Below are positions 30,301 to 38,511 of a stretch of 64,000 nucleotides of DNA, in pieces. Position 1 is the first letter of the stretch. Every line of letters starts with the position of its first letter. The notes beneath the pieces were generated by a model. It was not told where the DNA came from, did no database searches, and saw nothing but the letters and a program-made list of their open reading frames with translations. Both the position numbers and the translations under genes were made by a program. This DNA is from Pseudomonas sp. L5B5 (lineage in GTDB: Bacteria > Pseudomonadota > Gammaproteobacteria > Pseudomonadales > Pseudomonadaceae), in the NCBI RefSeq assembly GCF_020520285.1, contig NZ_CP084742.1:62001-126000 (forward strand), given 5' to 3'.

Positions 30301-33300
30301 GCGTCGCTGGCGCTGGAGCATGGCGACAGCACGGCAGTGATCCTGCCGGGCACGCCCAAGTCCTACATCAGCTACGAGTACATGATCCTGCCCGGGGCCA
30401 CCACCCGGCATGACACCGGCTTCGACGTGATCCGCAGGCTCGAGGAGGATCGGCGCTTCGACTACGACTTCTACATCTTCCCCAGCGAGGAAACGATCCG
30501 GCGGATACGCCAGGAGTACGTCGACACTCCAGTCGAGGTAGTGCTCGATTCCCGGGATCGGCAGTTGATCGCCCCCGAGCTGCCCCAGGAGCTGCACGGT
30601 TACCTGCGCTACCAGATCAAGGGCGCCGGCGGGCGGTATCTGCTGGGGCTCAATGAAGGCTCCCGGGTCGAGCTGGCCAGCGAGGCCGGCGGTACGCCAT
30701 CGCGCTGGATCATCGACAGCAGCCAGCTGAAAGACCAGACCATCAGCGTCATGAAGGACCAGCTGAAGGTAGGCGAGGTGGTGGTCACGCTCGACCCGGC
30801 GCACCACGGCCAGGTGTTGCTGGTCAACGGCAAGGGCGAGGTACGTGAAGTCGACTTCACGAGCCTTTCCACCCAGGTCGTGGAGGAAGACGCAAGCAAG
30901 TGGCAGGTGCCCGGGCAGCGCATCGAACAGCACCTGAGCCAACTGGCCAAGGCCCACCAGTTGCACGGCCAGTATGTGACGGTGGAGAACTACCGCCACG
31001 GCGAGCGCAATGTCGGCCGGGCGTTCTATGACGTCGCCAAGGACCGCATGCTGTTCACCGACACGCAGGTGGAGCAGGCCCGCAATGCCCAGCTGGGAGC
31101 GGTCGTCGGCGACCATGCCTACTTTGTCGACGCCGAGAACGCCGCGGCCTGGCGGGTAGAGATTGCCACCGGCAAGGTCGATGCGCAGTTCGCGCCCTCG
31201 TTCAACCAGAGCGCCGGGCACATCAGCCGGTTCTGGCAAGAGGGCGAGGCGGTGTACCTGGCCCGTCGTTATCAGCTCAAGGAGCGCGAGGCCGAGCTGA
31301 ACTTCCGGATCATCGGCGACCGCATGGAGCTGGTCGGGGTGGTGGGCGATGAAGCCCTGCTGCAGTTGTCGGCCCGCACCGACCAGCATGGCGATACGCT
31401 CAAGGCCCTGCTCCAGGGTTACGAAAGCCAGGCCACGCAGCGCGCCACCCCGGTCTACAGCCTGGGCGCGCCGATGATGGAGCCGAGCGCTGCGGCGCTG
31501 GTGACCGTGTTTGGCCTGGACGCGGCCAAAGTGGCGCACCGTTACTGGGTCCGCACCAGCGACGGTACCCTGATCAAGCCCAACCTGGCGCCCCCAGCGG
31601 GCGAGCAGCTATCGCCGGACGCCCTGGGCAAGCCCCGGAGCGCCTGGCCGATCCCGGCGGACCTGGTGTTTGCCGGGAGCATGGCGCAGCCTGCGGGCCC
31701 GGAAGTGTTCTTCTTCTACAGCCAGCAGCAGAAGGTGCTGTTCCGCCAGGAAGGCGCGGGACAGAAGGTGCTCGACGGCAGCCAGCCGAGTGCCCTGCGC
31801 CTGGCCATACCGGCGCTGGCCAATGTGCTGGAGCTCAACGGCCATCTGGTGGCCGTGACCGAAGACGGGCGCGTGGCGCGCATCGAAGCCACAGGGCGCT
31901 TGAGCTATGAAGCGGTCAACGAGCACTGGCTCAAGGGGCGCGCCACCTGGTGGCAGGACCTGGCCAGCGTCAACGGCAACAACGCCACCCTGGCGGTGTT
32001 CGGGGTCAAGGCCGCCGATGGCAAGGGTGCGTTGCCGGTCTGGTACCACAACGGCCAGGTGGTGGTGGCTTCGGCCGCGCTGCAAGGCAAGCCGCTGCAA
32101 TTTCTTGGTTTCGACAGCGCAAGCTCCAGCGCGCGGCTGTTCGAGCCCGAGAGCGGCAAGCTGTACCTGCAGGCACCGATGACACCCGAGGCGTTGGCGG
32201 CGGCGTTTGCCGGCGACGAGGTGCTCGAAGCCTCGGCGCAGTTGCCGGCGGCCACGCTGCTGATGCCCGAGGTGCCGTTGCGCTCGGCGGTCCAGGTGGA
32301 TGCCGGGCTACGGTTGACGACGGCCAAGGGAGAGGTCCTGTTGCGCACCAATGACGGGGGCGTGCAACTGGTGGCCCTCGACAAGGGCTGGCAGCGGGAG
32401 CGGCTGGGCAATCTGTCCAAGGCGCTGGCCGAGGTGGCCGGGCAATGGCAGGCCAAGGGCGTGTTGACCTTGCAAGGCTCGGGTGTCCAGGGCTGGTTCG
32501 ATGTCGCCAGCGGGCAGATGTTCGCCAGCACCGGCATCGCTGCCCCGGGCGATTTGCGTTTTATCGGCGTGGCCGCCGATGCGCCGGGCGCGGCGTACCT
32601 ATACCACCCGACGGAGCAGGTGTTGTATCAGGTCCGGCAGGAGGGCGCGCAGAAGCTTGGCCACTACGCCAATGTCGAGCGCATTGGTTCCTCGCTGCTG
32701 CTTCAGGGCGGGGGCCGTCAGGATGAACTGGCGCCGCCGTTGATCGCCGGGGTCGACAGCGTGGTGCTACACGGCGGCAGTGCCGACGATACCTACCGCT
32801 TGAGTCCGGCGATGTGGACGCACTACCCCACGGTGGTGATCGACAACGACGATCCTGGCCAGGCCTTGGATCGCCTGATCATGCCGGTGGCCGATGGCAA
32901 GGAGATTCTCGTCAGCCGCCAGGGCGAGGACGTGCTGCTGACCGACGTCGTTGCCGGCAGGGCACTGGTGCTGCGCCAGGTCTTGGGCAGCCAGGGCGCG
33001 GCGCACCGGCATCTGCAGATCGAGTTGCAGGGCGACGCGTCGGTGATCAGCGTCGACCACTTGCTCAAGGGATTCGAGCGGGTGGGACCGACCGGGGGCG
33101 GGTTGTTCGAACTGTCCTCGAGTGAAGGGCCATCCACGCCGGGTGCCAATGACGTCTCCGCGCTGAGCGATGCCGAGGGCCCGAGCCTGGCCAAGCTGAG
33201 CGGGGCCATGGCGGCATTTGCCGATACGGGTGGTGCGCGTGAGCATCTGCCGCAAAACCGCCAGGCCGCCCAGGCGGTGCTGGCGCCTCCACTGACCTGA
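24319..33300 (+). CDS. fitD: Insecticidal toxin FitD (Mcf-like)
   Basis: Giant toxin of 2,993 residues (3,003 if the weaker TTG at 24289 is used), homologous to Mcf, makes-caterpillars-floppy, of Photorhabdus. The ATG at 24319 is preferred because AAGGA lies eight bases upstream. A papain/YopT-like cysteine protease segment is visible with a plausible triad: C1402 in GGRCYPLVRAMAVAL, H1491 in NTQNHSMMVG and D1510 in YYFYDPNVGIF. Residues ~1795-1890 form a glycine/alanine-rich hydrophobic block (GAAGVGAGLVGASTAAAVLG) like the TcdA/TcdB pore-forming region. Near residue 2816 a single RTX-like stretch (HGGSADDTYRL) remains; no repeat array follows. Export is expected through FitABC-FitE and expression controlled by FitF/G/H. 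Toxin family firm; domain limits are my reading. Confidence 0.95.
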   Translation: MASMSKDFTRLLNTLIDQKIKVSGRQTEWFNMSADERAAYIAQVGDRLLEMQQSTLSVLAAQHYQMQDNPVSLGDQLQTLTQRRQQMNAIPDTPATSAYKLQLDRDIQLYSRQQTAVSHYDRTWRKALDMLSPGGAKHLEVQGLKADEQAKQDKLAGRIKRLEQQLTIQVADSTFTQPYVTLFSELQAYKDVSTRYDALLKATPEQQAASLGALAKAPRASDDLPVNISLLMMEERPGYIRMNVALVNASTDGRFKDFFLENGKLVVPTDGVLNFSFGTAARSLAWQQQYRLKSEPPSLRSPTYAPIRSVLVKTAFVEQYFASHLVSESTLREGFKAQVLGNGRTLLLTSVDRKVPNQVGIQVSGQSPNTTVTREVPLAGALSELINQNADIASFQTIGLEDFRQNSYHPDRDGLFVNIHELERSVGFAERQYLLEMPQDGDYRAATPFALMTVDGDKVSSSHLSKAQTDALYQYNAAFFDKLEQLRDGGIKASRLFEGSSERATFVQQLTRLLDRNHITPAGVLMPEHSRTSLRDIKGNNLNKVLWEQAFAASVWQSRDNDALLFGLAAKLVNHPALEKVVQGGYVQSDVAQAKLLLAPLYEPWRAQAIEAENQRVASANAEQHPGNPKVHVFDRVAVERSLDNRLLNLLLRGPAALEQADAELRPTVEALLAGDAGRSLRKQALFHALRPIADSFSKAAVPINAHAALASPGGADKVVINNRLNQPDPYLILNTHSEQAQVDATLVIADDKYRSYNQFRPDPGNIATRYMGDLDTPFVGGISGTTQTVSNALPELFEGAPSVKQYWQFQMANAAFMIRNGYHSFFETLYVAARYEPQGPDSIGQDLLQMFDRYRAEGSQQALHGELYDGVMARVLPIVNQGLPAAEEFHPPRFTRVGPMPALLGQAARDLQLKSGLGSLGTGAQPRQGSADIRQFSADPVQFAKTNTLSAEALVKSGRLPAQGNVQLVKVAPNLYELEYTEHGSNEIASGGDSVPAYFLGYNGPNQANAAPAYVDIPKHGAAGSFLFTGTLSGCSLVVTSLDADTFRVYHDGRVNSSLLYDNVVMAVDYKDYQVAGTAEGLAAAYMQYVDGQWQLVFQRQEYQREGQLVWPKLREGAEPLAIQTADTQVQARNRSEFTAYREQVHQNLKKVAAQFGVAVDGVADGVYSEGGFSPDHTAIAAWNQLREAVQAKVSADIQQLVDQRFQLQDQRRTASDKGFIDQQIRQLNLTQDYYRAQYDPVLREAGSVEKTWLWQQIKAKDGSGAVVRTDDSVLQGGGEERTSSVGERYAIAEAYQRGARGTAFSDGLEDFRQIKIPGVDDKMSSLEMKRLFLEGSLTPQQRGALSGRISEAAQAEYIDKVLRQTAVFSEDFHNAGSVFGQLAPQDFYLSLVGDRSGGRCYPLVRAMAVALASGGEAGVNSLVQKLFLASADPQAGSSTLLKNSLIRLHSNVDAVQASTAVGQLKLSEVVARLAASKGTAMFALNTQNHSMMVGSTQGAEGQRYYFYDPNVGIFAFDSTKDLSRAMEQHLVTRKLAAHYGSFGSQSVPAFNLVEIDTGKMAQVPVGNGLDVADLSRPEELAGVIGQRRQVEQALDTRQRVSEDLRLGAALTTFDAEQWGERFEVASTRLAREHQLGSQWIPIIATTEAQPEGGYRVQFINRDQPELEPRWLATEDGTFVEFRRFVDEHMRVFNEHFTLEHGQIRPRAGVGEAPAVDGLNAGFAVQTLIQWFADKNRKDAAQGTVSPDLATALKIHSYLGLVQIGHGTLQDVAKVTELVRTALRGEAMVAQTSLKGFASTLGHTVNEGAGLLFGGAMVGLDAYELAHAENDVQKAVFGTQLAFDSASFVTGAAGVGAGLVGASTAAAVLGGAGVILGGLAVGFTALAQAFGAVAEDAKAVGRYFDALDQAYKGHGYRYDADKKVLVPLAGAVVKHLDLRNSQIGFDSQYIYRTHHGSTGSGAINYFFWAGDFPRMIHDRDQAIEVRSGIGYPQASLALEHGDSTAVILPGTPKSYISYEYMILPGATTRHDTGFDVIRRLEEDRRFDYDFYIFPSEETIRRIRQEYVDTPVEVVLDSRDRQLIAPELPQELHGYLRYQIKGAGGRYLLGLNEGSRVELASEAGGTPSRWIIDSSQLKDQTISVMKDQLKVGEVVVTLDPAHHGQVLLVNGKGEVREVDFTSLSTQVVEEDASKWQVPGQRIEQHLSQLAKAHQLHGQYVTVENYRHGERNVGRAFYDVAKDRMLFTDTQVEQARNAQLGAVVGDHAYFVDAENAAAWRVEIATGKVDAQFAPSFNQSAGHISRFWQEGEAVYLARRYQLKEREAELNFRIIGDRMELVGVVGDEALLQLSARTDQHGDTLKALLQGYESQATQRATPVYSLGAPMMEPSAAALVTVFGLDAAKVAHRYWVRTSDGTLIKPNLAPPAGEQLSPDALGKPRSAWPIPADLVFAGSMAQPAGPEVFFFYSQQQKVLFRQEGAGQKVLDGSQPSALRLAIPALANVLELNGHLVAVTEDGRVARIEATGRLSYEAVNEHWLKGRATWWQDLASVNGNNATLAVFGVKAADGKGALPVWYHNGQVVVASAALQGKPLQFLGFDSASSSARLFEPESGKLYLQAPMTPEALAAAFAGDEVLEASAQLPAATLLMPEVPLRSAVQVDAGLRLTTAKGEVLLRTNDGGVQLVALDKGWQRERLGNLSKALAEVAGQWQAKGVLTLQGSGVQGWFDVASGQMFASTGIAAPGDLRFIGVAADAPGAAYLYHPTEQVLYQVRQEGAQKLGHYANVERIGSSLLLQGGGRQDELAPPLIAGVDSVVLHGGSADDTYRLSPAMWTHYPTVVIDNDDPGQALDRLIMPVADGKEILVSRQGEDVLLTDVVAGRALVLRQVLGSQGAAHRHLQIELQGDASVISVDHLLKGFERVGPTGGGLFELSSSEGPSTPGANDVSALSDAEGPSLAKLSGAMAAFADTGGAREHLPQNRQAAQAVLAPPLT

Positions 33301-33316
33301 CCCCACGGGAGCAACC

Positions 33317-33343
33317 ACAGGAGGGGCGCAAGGCCTCTCCTGT
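33317..33343 (+). terminator. Hairpin between fitD and fitE, possible attenuator
   Basis: ACAGGAG pairs with CTCCTGT, with an inner GGGC/GCCT extension (11 bp in all) and a 5-base loop, 16 bp after the fitD stop. The downstream sequence is only moderately T-rich. It may reduce read-through into fitE or protect the 3' end of the fitABCD message. Confidence 0.5.
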
Positions 33344-33392
33344 CTCGTGTTTCTCGGCTGCGGCCGAATCATTTGCTTGTGTAGAACAGACC

Positions 33393-34832
33393 ATGAACGA
33401 ACCCCTGATTTTGCGGCAACCAGTCCTTGCCGGCTGGTTGCTCGTCTTGCTGTCGCCGCTCGCCTGCCTGGTGCAGGCGAGTCCGCGCCAGGCCATGCCC
33501 AGCGACCTCTGGCGGGTGTACGAGGACGCCCGGCAGCACAACAGCGAGTTGGCTGCGGCGCGTGCCGACCAGGCCGCCCGCGCCGAGGCCGTGCCCCAGG
33601 CGCGCGCCGGCCTGTTGCCCACCCTGTCGGCCAGCGCCGAGCACAACGGCACCAGCACCTCCTTGCAGCAGCCACGACAGGAGACTCGGCGCAGTGGCAC
33701 CAGTTACCAGGCAGTGTTGAACCAGCCGATCTTTCGCGCCGATCGCTGGTTCAGCCTCAAGGCCGCCGAAGCCGAGGACCAGCAAGCCCAGCTGGAGCTG
33801 GCAGCGGCCGAGCAGAAGCTGATGCTCGACAGTGCCCAGGCCTATTTCGGCCTGCTCAAGGCCCAGGACGCCCTGGCGGCGGCCAGGGCGGAAGAGGCGG
33901 CGCTCAAGCGCCAGCTGACCGTGGCCGAGAAGGGCTTGCAACTGGGCCTGTCCGACCGGACCGATGTGCTCCAGGCCCAGGCCGGGTACGACACCGCGCG
34001 CGCCAACCGGATCGTCGCGCACAAGCGCACCGACGATGCCTTCGAGGCCCTGGACACCCTGACGCACCAGCAGTACCCGGCCATCCAGGGCCTGCGCCAT
34101 GACATGCCGGTGCTGTTGCCCGAGCCCAACGACGCCCGACGCTGGGTCGATACCGCAGTGCGCCAGAACCTGACCCTGCTGGCCAGCCAGCAGGCCCTGG
34201 ACGCCACGCAGCAGACCCTGAGTGCGCGCAAGGCCGGGCACGCGCCGACCCTGGACGCGGTGCTGCGCTACCAGGCAGGCGACAACGACAACCTGGGGTA
34301 TGGCAACAGCGATATCCGCGGCAGTGGCTACGGTGGCAATGTTGAGCAGCGCTCCGTGGGCCTGCAGTTGAACATTCCACTGTTCAACGGGGGGCAGACC
34401 TCTTCCCAGGTGCGCGAAGCCCACCAGCGGGTGAACCAGCGCGAATACCTCAACGACAACCTGCGACGCCAGGTGGTGGAGCAGACCCGCAACCTGCATC
34501 GCGGGCTCAACAGTGCGGTGGACCAGGTCCAGGCCCGGCGCCAGTCGATCATTTCCAACCAGGGCGCGGTGCTGGCCTCGCAACTGGGTTTCCAGGTCGG
34601 CACGCGCAACATCGTCGATGTGCTGGAGGCCCAGCGCCAGCTGTACAACGCCGTGCGCCAGTACAACGACAGCCGTTATGACTACATTCTCGACACCCTG
34701 CGGCTCAAGCAGTCGGTGGGCACCCTGGCGCCCCAGGACCTCAAGGCGCTTTGTGATTACCTCAAGGCCGACTACGATCCCGACCGCGATTTCCTGCCGC
34801 CGGAGTTTCCACGCCGGCTGGCGGCGCGCTGA
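33393..34832 (+). CDS. fitE: TolC-family outer-membrane efflux protein FitE
   Basis: 479-residue outer-membrane channel completing the type I exporter. A signal sequence (LAGWLLVLLSPLACLVQAS, cut near residue 30) precedes two repeated outer-membrane efflux halves rich in helix-forming residues (SAQAYFGLLKAQDALAAARA; GFQVGTRNIVDVLEAQRQLY), the usual TolC layout and length. It follows fitD by 92 bp with a hairpin between, and has only a weak Shine-Dalgarno. The next gene, fitF, begins 49 bp downstream on the same strand. Confidence 0.9.
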   Translation: MNEPLILRQPVLAGWLLVLLSPLACLVQASPRQAMPSDLWRVYEDARQHNSELAAARADQAARAEAVPQARAGLLPTLSASAEHNGTSTSLQQPRQETRRSGTSYQAVLNQPIFRADRWFSLKAAEAEDQQAQLELAAAEQKLMLDSAQAYFGLLKAQDALAAARAEEAALKRQLTVAEKGLQLGLSDRTDVLQAQAGYDTARANRIVAHKRTDDAFEALDTLTHQQYPAIQGLRHDMPVLLPEPNDARRWVDTAVRQNLTLLASQQALDATQQTLSARKAGHAPTLDAVLRYQAGDNDNLGYGNSDIRGSGYGGNVEQRSVGLQLNIPLFNGGQTSSQVREAHQRVNQREYLNDNLRRQVVEQTRNLHRGLNSAVDQVQARRQSIISNQGAVLASQLGFQVGTRNIVDVLEAQRQLYNAVRQYNDSRYDYILDTLRLKQSVGTLAPQDLKALCDYLKADYDPDRDFLPPEFPRRLAAR

Positions 34833-34881
34833 GGCATTTGCCTGGGCGACGGTGACAGATTCAACAGTGTAGAGGGGCGAG

Positions 34882-37800
34882 GTGTTGCACAGGTTTACCC
34901 ACTTCTTCGACAGCCACAGGGGCTGTGGCTACGCCTTGGGCGTGGTGATCGCGGTCGGTGCCGCGGTGGCGCTGGGCAACTACTACCGGCTGCAGGTCGA
35001 GGACGTCTACCAGGCCAGTGTCCAGGTGCAGGCCCAGGAGTACGCCGCGGAGCTGCAGCGGTGGAAGTCCGACGGTTTTGCCATTGGCGCGCTGTCGATC
35101 CTGGGACGTCACACGCCCTCGCTGAAACGGGTGATCCAGGAGCGCGAACCTTCCGCCGAACTGCTGGAGGCGGCAGCCATCCCGCTCAAGACCCTGTCCA
35201 TGGTGGTGGGCGCCAACCATGCCTTCGTGCTCAATCGGGACGGGGTCGTGGTGGCAGCCCATGATCACCGGGGCCAGGCGCCGCTGGGGCTGAATGTGGC
35301 CTTCCGGCCTTATTTCAAGGTGGCGCTCGAGGGCGGCAGCAGCGTCTACGGGGCGATCAGCAGTACCACCGGCACCCGTATGTTCTACATGGCGGTCCCG
35401 GTCTACGAATCACGCACGCGCCAGGACAAGGTGATCGGGGTGCTGGTGGCGCGCTTCGACGGCACGATGCTCGATGCCAGCCTGGGCAAGCAGTATGGCG
35501 ATGCCCTGAAAATGCTCCTGTCGCCCAGCGGGGTGGTACTGGCCGCCAGCTCCCCGGCGCTTGTGCTCAAGGCCGATCGCGCCTGGTCGTTGCCCCGGTT
35601 CAGTGGTGAAACCCGCCGCCAGTTCGGTGCCTATCCGTTCACCCATGGGGTTCCCGAGCGCCTGCCATTCGATGTCCACCAGCCTCAGGTCTGGCTGGAG
35701 GGTCGGCGCTACAGCCTTTCCCGGGTCGACTTCGACTGGAACGACCCCAGCGGCCCCTGGACCCTGGTCACCCTGGGTGATCTGGACAGGGTGCTGCCGG
35801 CCGAGCAGGTGCTGTTGATCAAGGGGCTGAGCGCAGTGGTGTTCCTGCTGTTGCTGTGGGGGGGCCTGCGGCGCCTGGCCGATGCCCGGCGGCACAAGGC
35901 CGACGTGGCGCGGATCGAGCAAAGCGAGCGGCGCCTGGACATGGCCCTGCAAAGCGGGGCGCTGGGGCTGTGGGACTGGAACGTCAGCCAGGGGATCGTC
36001 ATCAACAACGATGTCTGGCTGCGCATCCTCGGCTACAGCCAGGAGGAGCTGGACCAGGCCTTTGGCCATGGGCTGGACCGCTGGGCGCGCCTGGTCCATC
36101 CCCAGGACCACGAGCCGGTCATGGCCAGGCTCAAGGCGCACCTGGACAACCAGGCCCAGGAATACCGTGCCGAATACCGCATGCGCAGCAAAAGCGGGCG
36201 CTGGTTGTGGGTGCTCGACATCGGCAGGGTCATGCAGCGCGATGCCACTGGCGCGCCGATCCGGGTCACCGGCGTCTTGCAGGACATCACCCAGGCGGTC
36301 GAGGTGCAGCAAGCGATCGTCGACAGCCAGACCAAGCTGCAGTCGATGATCGCGAACATCCCGGGCGTGGTGTTTCGCAGCCTGCCGGATGCCGCGCGGA
36401 CCCTGGTCTTCGTCAGCGACGCCATCGAAGAACTGAGCGGTTTTACGGCGGGGCATTTCCTGGCCGGGAACAGTTATCGCGAGCGGGTCCACCCCGATGA
36501 CCTGGGGATTTTCGACGGCTGCCTGGGCAGCACCAGCTACATGCTCGAGTACCGGATCATCACCGCCAGCCAGGAGGTGCGCTGGGTCTACGACAAGGGC
36601 CAGACCATCGTCGTGGACGGGGTGGCGCAGTACCTGGACGGGGTGATCTTCGACATCAGCGAGCGCAAGGCGGTGGAAATGCTGATCCAGCAATCGCGGC
36701 GCGACGCCGACCTGGCCACCCAGGCCAAGTCGGAGTTTCTGGACAGCATGTCCCATGAGATCCGCACGCCACTGAACGCGATCATCGGCCTGGCGCACCT
36801 GGTGCAGGACATGCCCCTGGAGCGGGTGCAGCGCGACTACATCGAGAAGATCGATCGCGCCGCCAGGAACCTGGTGGGCACCATCAATGGCGTGCTCGAC
36901 CTGTCGAAGATCGAAGCCGGCAAGCTCAGCATGGAGCAAGTCTGCTTCGACCTGCGCGAACTGGTGGACGATGTGCTGCTGCTGGTGCGCCAGCGCGCGC
37001 AAGAAAAGGCGCTGCAGCTGCGCCTGGACATTCCGGCCCTGTTGCCGCGTCGCTATGTGGGCGATCCAGTGCGCCTGGCCCAGGTACTGACCAACCTGGT
37101 GGATAACTCGATCAAGTTCACCGAGGCCGGCCATGTCTGTATCGGCGTGTGCCTGGTACGCCAGTGGAATGACAAGGTGCTGCTGTGTTTCAGCGTCACC
37201 GATAGCGGGGTGGGCATCAGCGAGGAGCAGCAGGCGCGGCTGTTCAATGCCTTTGTCCAGGCGGACCTGTCCATCAGCCGCCGTTACGGCGGCAGCGGCC
37301 TGGGGCTGACCATCTCGAAAAAGATCGTGCAGATGATGCAGGGCGACATCTGGGTACGGAGCAAGCCGGGGCAGGGCGCGGTGTTCAAGTTCAGCGTGCA
37401 GCTGGGCCTGGCGCGGCAGCCGCAGCAGGAGACGGCCCCAGCTGGCAGCTCGCCAGCCACGCCCCCGGTGGCCGGCGCGGCGGGGCTGTGCACGGTCAAC
37501 GATTATGCACGGCTGCTGGAGGGCGCGCGGGTGCTGGTGGTCGAGGACAATCGGCTGAACCAGGATGTGTTGCAGGGCCTGTTGCAGCGCGCCGGCGTGC
37601 GGGTGGTGCTGGCCGCCAACGGCGTCGAGGCCTTGCAGCGGCTGCTTGAGGACGGTCGCTTTGATGGTGTGCTGATGGATTGCCAGATGCCGGTCATGGA
37701 CGGTTACGCCACCACGCGCAAGATCCGTGGTTATCCGCACCTGCGCTCGCTGCCGATCATCGCGGTGACGGCCAGCAGCCAGGACGATGTCCAGGGCCGG

Positions 37801-38511
37801 GCCCTGGCGGCCGGCATGAGCGACCTGATCGGCAAGCCCCTGGAGGTATCGGCCTTCTATCGCACCCTGGTGCGCTGGATCAGGCACCTGGAACTGCCCG
37901 CCCAGGTTGCTGCGAACGGCGTGCCAGAGGGTGTTGCCGTGCCAAGCTACGCCGGTATCGACTCGGCCCTGGGGCTGGCAGTGGTGAACCAGGACCTGGC
38001 GCTGCACCAGAAACTGCTGGTGGATTTTCGCGATGAGCAGCAGCCAGTCGTCGGGCGCCTGTGGCAGGCCCATGCCGGCGGGGACTTCCAGGCCATCGGG
38101 TTTATGGCCCACAGCCTGCAGGGCGCGGCAGGCAACATCGGCGCCACGCAGGTCCGGCTGGCTGCCAGGCAGCTGGAGCAGCAGTGCGCCGGGCAGGCCG
38201 ACCTGGCGCCCTTGATCCATCAGCTGGCGCAGTGCCTGGAACCGCTGCTGGCCAGCCTGGCGGGATTGTCCGAGGCCGCGGGCGTTGCGCCGACCTGCCA
38301 GGCCCCGTTGCTGGACAGTCGGCAGCGAGGCCAGCTGCAGCGCCTGGGCAAGTTGCTGCGCAATCATGATGCCCAGGCCCTGGCCCTGATCGACGCACTC
38401 TGTGAGCAGGACCGTTGCCCGGCACTGCGGGAGATCCGGGAGCAGATCTACCGGCTGGAGTTCCAGCAGGCCCATGAGCTGCTGGTGGAGTGGCAGCAGG
38501 CCCGGGGCTAG
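34882..38511 (+). CDS. fitF: Hybrid sensor histidine kinase FitF
   Basis: 1,209-residue membrane sensor that controls fit toxin expression. Layout: membrane span ~13-33; a periplasmic Cache/DctB-like sensor to ~310; second span ~311-331; two PAS domains (~350-590); a histidine kinase core with H625 in SMSHEIRTPLNAIIG; an ATPase with NLVDNSIKF, GVGISEEQ and GGSGLGLTIS; a receiver with D933 in GVLMDCQMPVMDGY; and a C-terminal Hpt domain with H1077 in MAHSLQGAAGN. This is a complete phosphorelay needing only an output regulator, probably FitH. Start is GTG at 34882 behind AGAGGGGCGAG. Its stop overlaps that of convergent fitG by two bases (CTAG). Confidence 0.92.
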   Translation: MLHRFTHFFDSHRGCGYALGVVIAVGAAVALGNYYRLQVEDVYQASVQVQAQEYAAELQRWKSDGFAIGALSILGRHTPSLKRVIQEREPSAELLEAAAIPLKTLSMVVGANHAFVLNRDGVVVAAHDHRGQAPLGLNVAFRPYFKVALEGGSSVYGAISSTTGTRMFYMAVPVYESRTRQDKVIGVLVARFDGTMLDASLGKQYGDALKMLLSPSGVVLAASSPALVLKADRAWSLPRFSGETRRQFGAYPFTHGVPERLPFDVHQPQVWLEGRRYSLSRVDFDWNDPSGPWTLVTLGDLDRVLPAEQVLLIKGLSAVVFLLLLWGGLRRLADARRHKADVARIEQSERRLDMALQSGALGLWDWNVSQGIVINNDVWLRILGYSQEELDQAFGHGLDRWARLVHPQDHEPVMARLKAHLDNQAQEYRAEYRMRSKSGRWLWVLDIGRVMQRDATGAPIRVTGVLQDITQAVEVQQAIVDSQTKLQSMIANIPGVVFRSLPDAARTLVFVSDAIEELSGFTAGHFLAGNSYRERVHPDDLGIFDGCLGSTSYMLEYRIITASQEVRWVYDKGQTIVVDGVAQYLDGVIFDISERKAVEMLIQQSRRDADLATQAKSEFLDSMSHEIRTPLNAIIGLAHLVQDMPLERVQRDYIEKIDRAARNLVGTINGVLDLSKIEAGKLSMEQVCFDLRELVDDVLLLVRQRAQEKALQLRLDIPALLPRRYVGDPVRLAQVLTNLVDNSIKFTEAGHVCIGVCLVRQWNDKVLLCFSVTDSGVGISEEQQARLFNAFVQADLSISRRYGGSGLGLTISKKIVQMMQGDIWVRSKPGQGAVFKFSVQLGLARQPQQETAPAGSSPATPPVAGAAGLCTVNDYARLLEGARVLVVEDNRLNQDVLQGLLQRAGVRVVLAANGVEALQRLLEDGRFDGVLMDCQMPVMDGYATTRKIRGYPHLRSLPIIAVTASSQDDVQGRALAAGMSDLIGKPLEVSAFYRTLVRWIRHLELPAQVAANGVPEGVAVPSYAGIDSALGLAVVNQDLALHQKLLVDFRDEQQPVVGRLWQAHAGGDFQAIGFMAHSLQGAAGNIGATQVRLAARQLEQQCAGQADLAPLIHQLAQCLEPLLASLAGLSEAAGVAPTCQAPLLDSRQRGQLQRLGKLLRNHDAQALALIDALCEQDRCPALREIREQIYRLEFQQAHELLVEWQQARG

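Noticed and set aside
26452..31539. 1,695-residue open frame antisense to fitD
   Set aside because: High-GC codon-bias shadow of fitD; composition rich in His, Gln, Arg and Leu and no domain.
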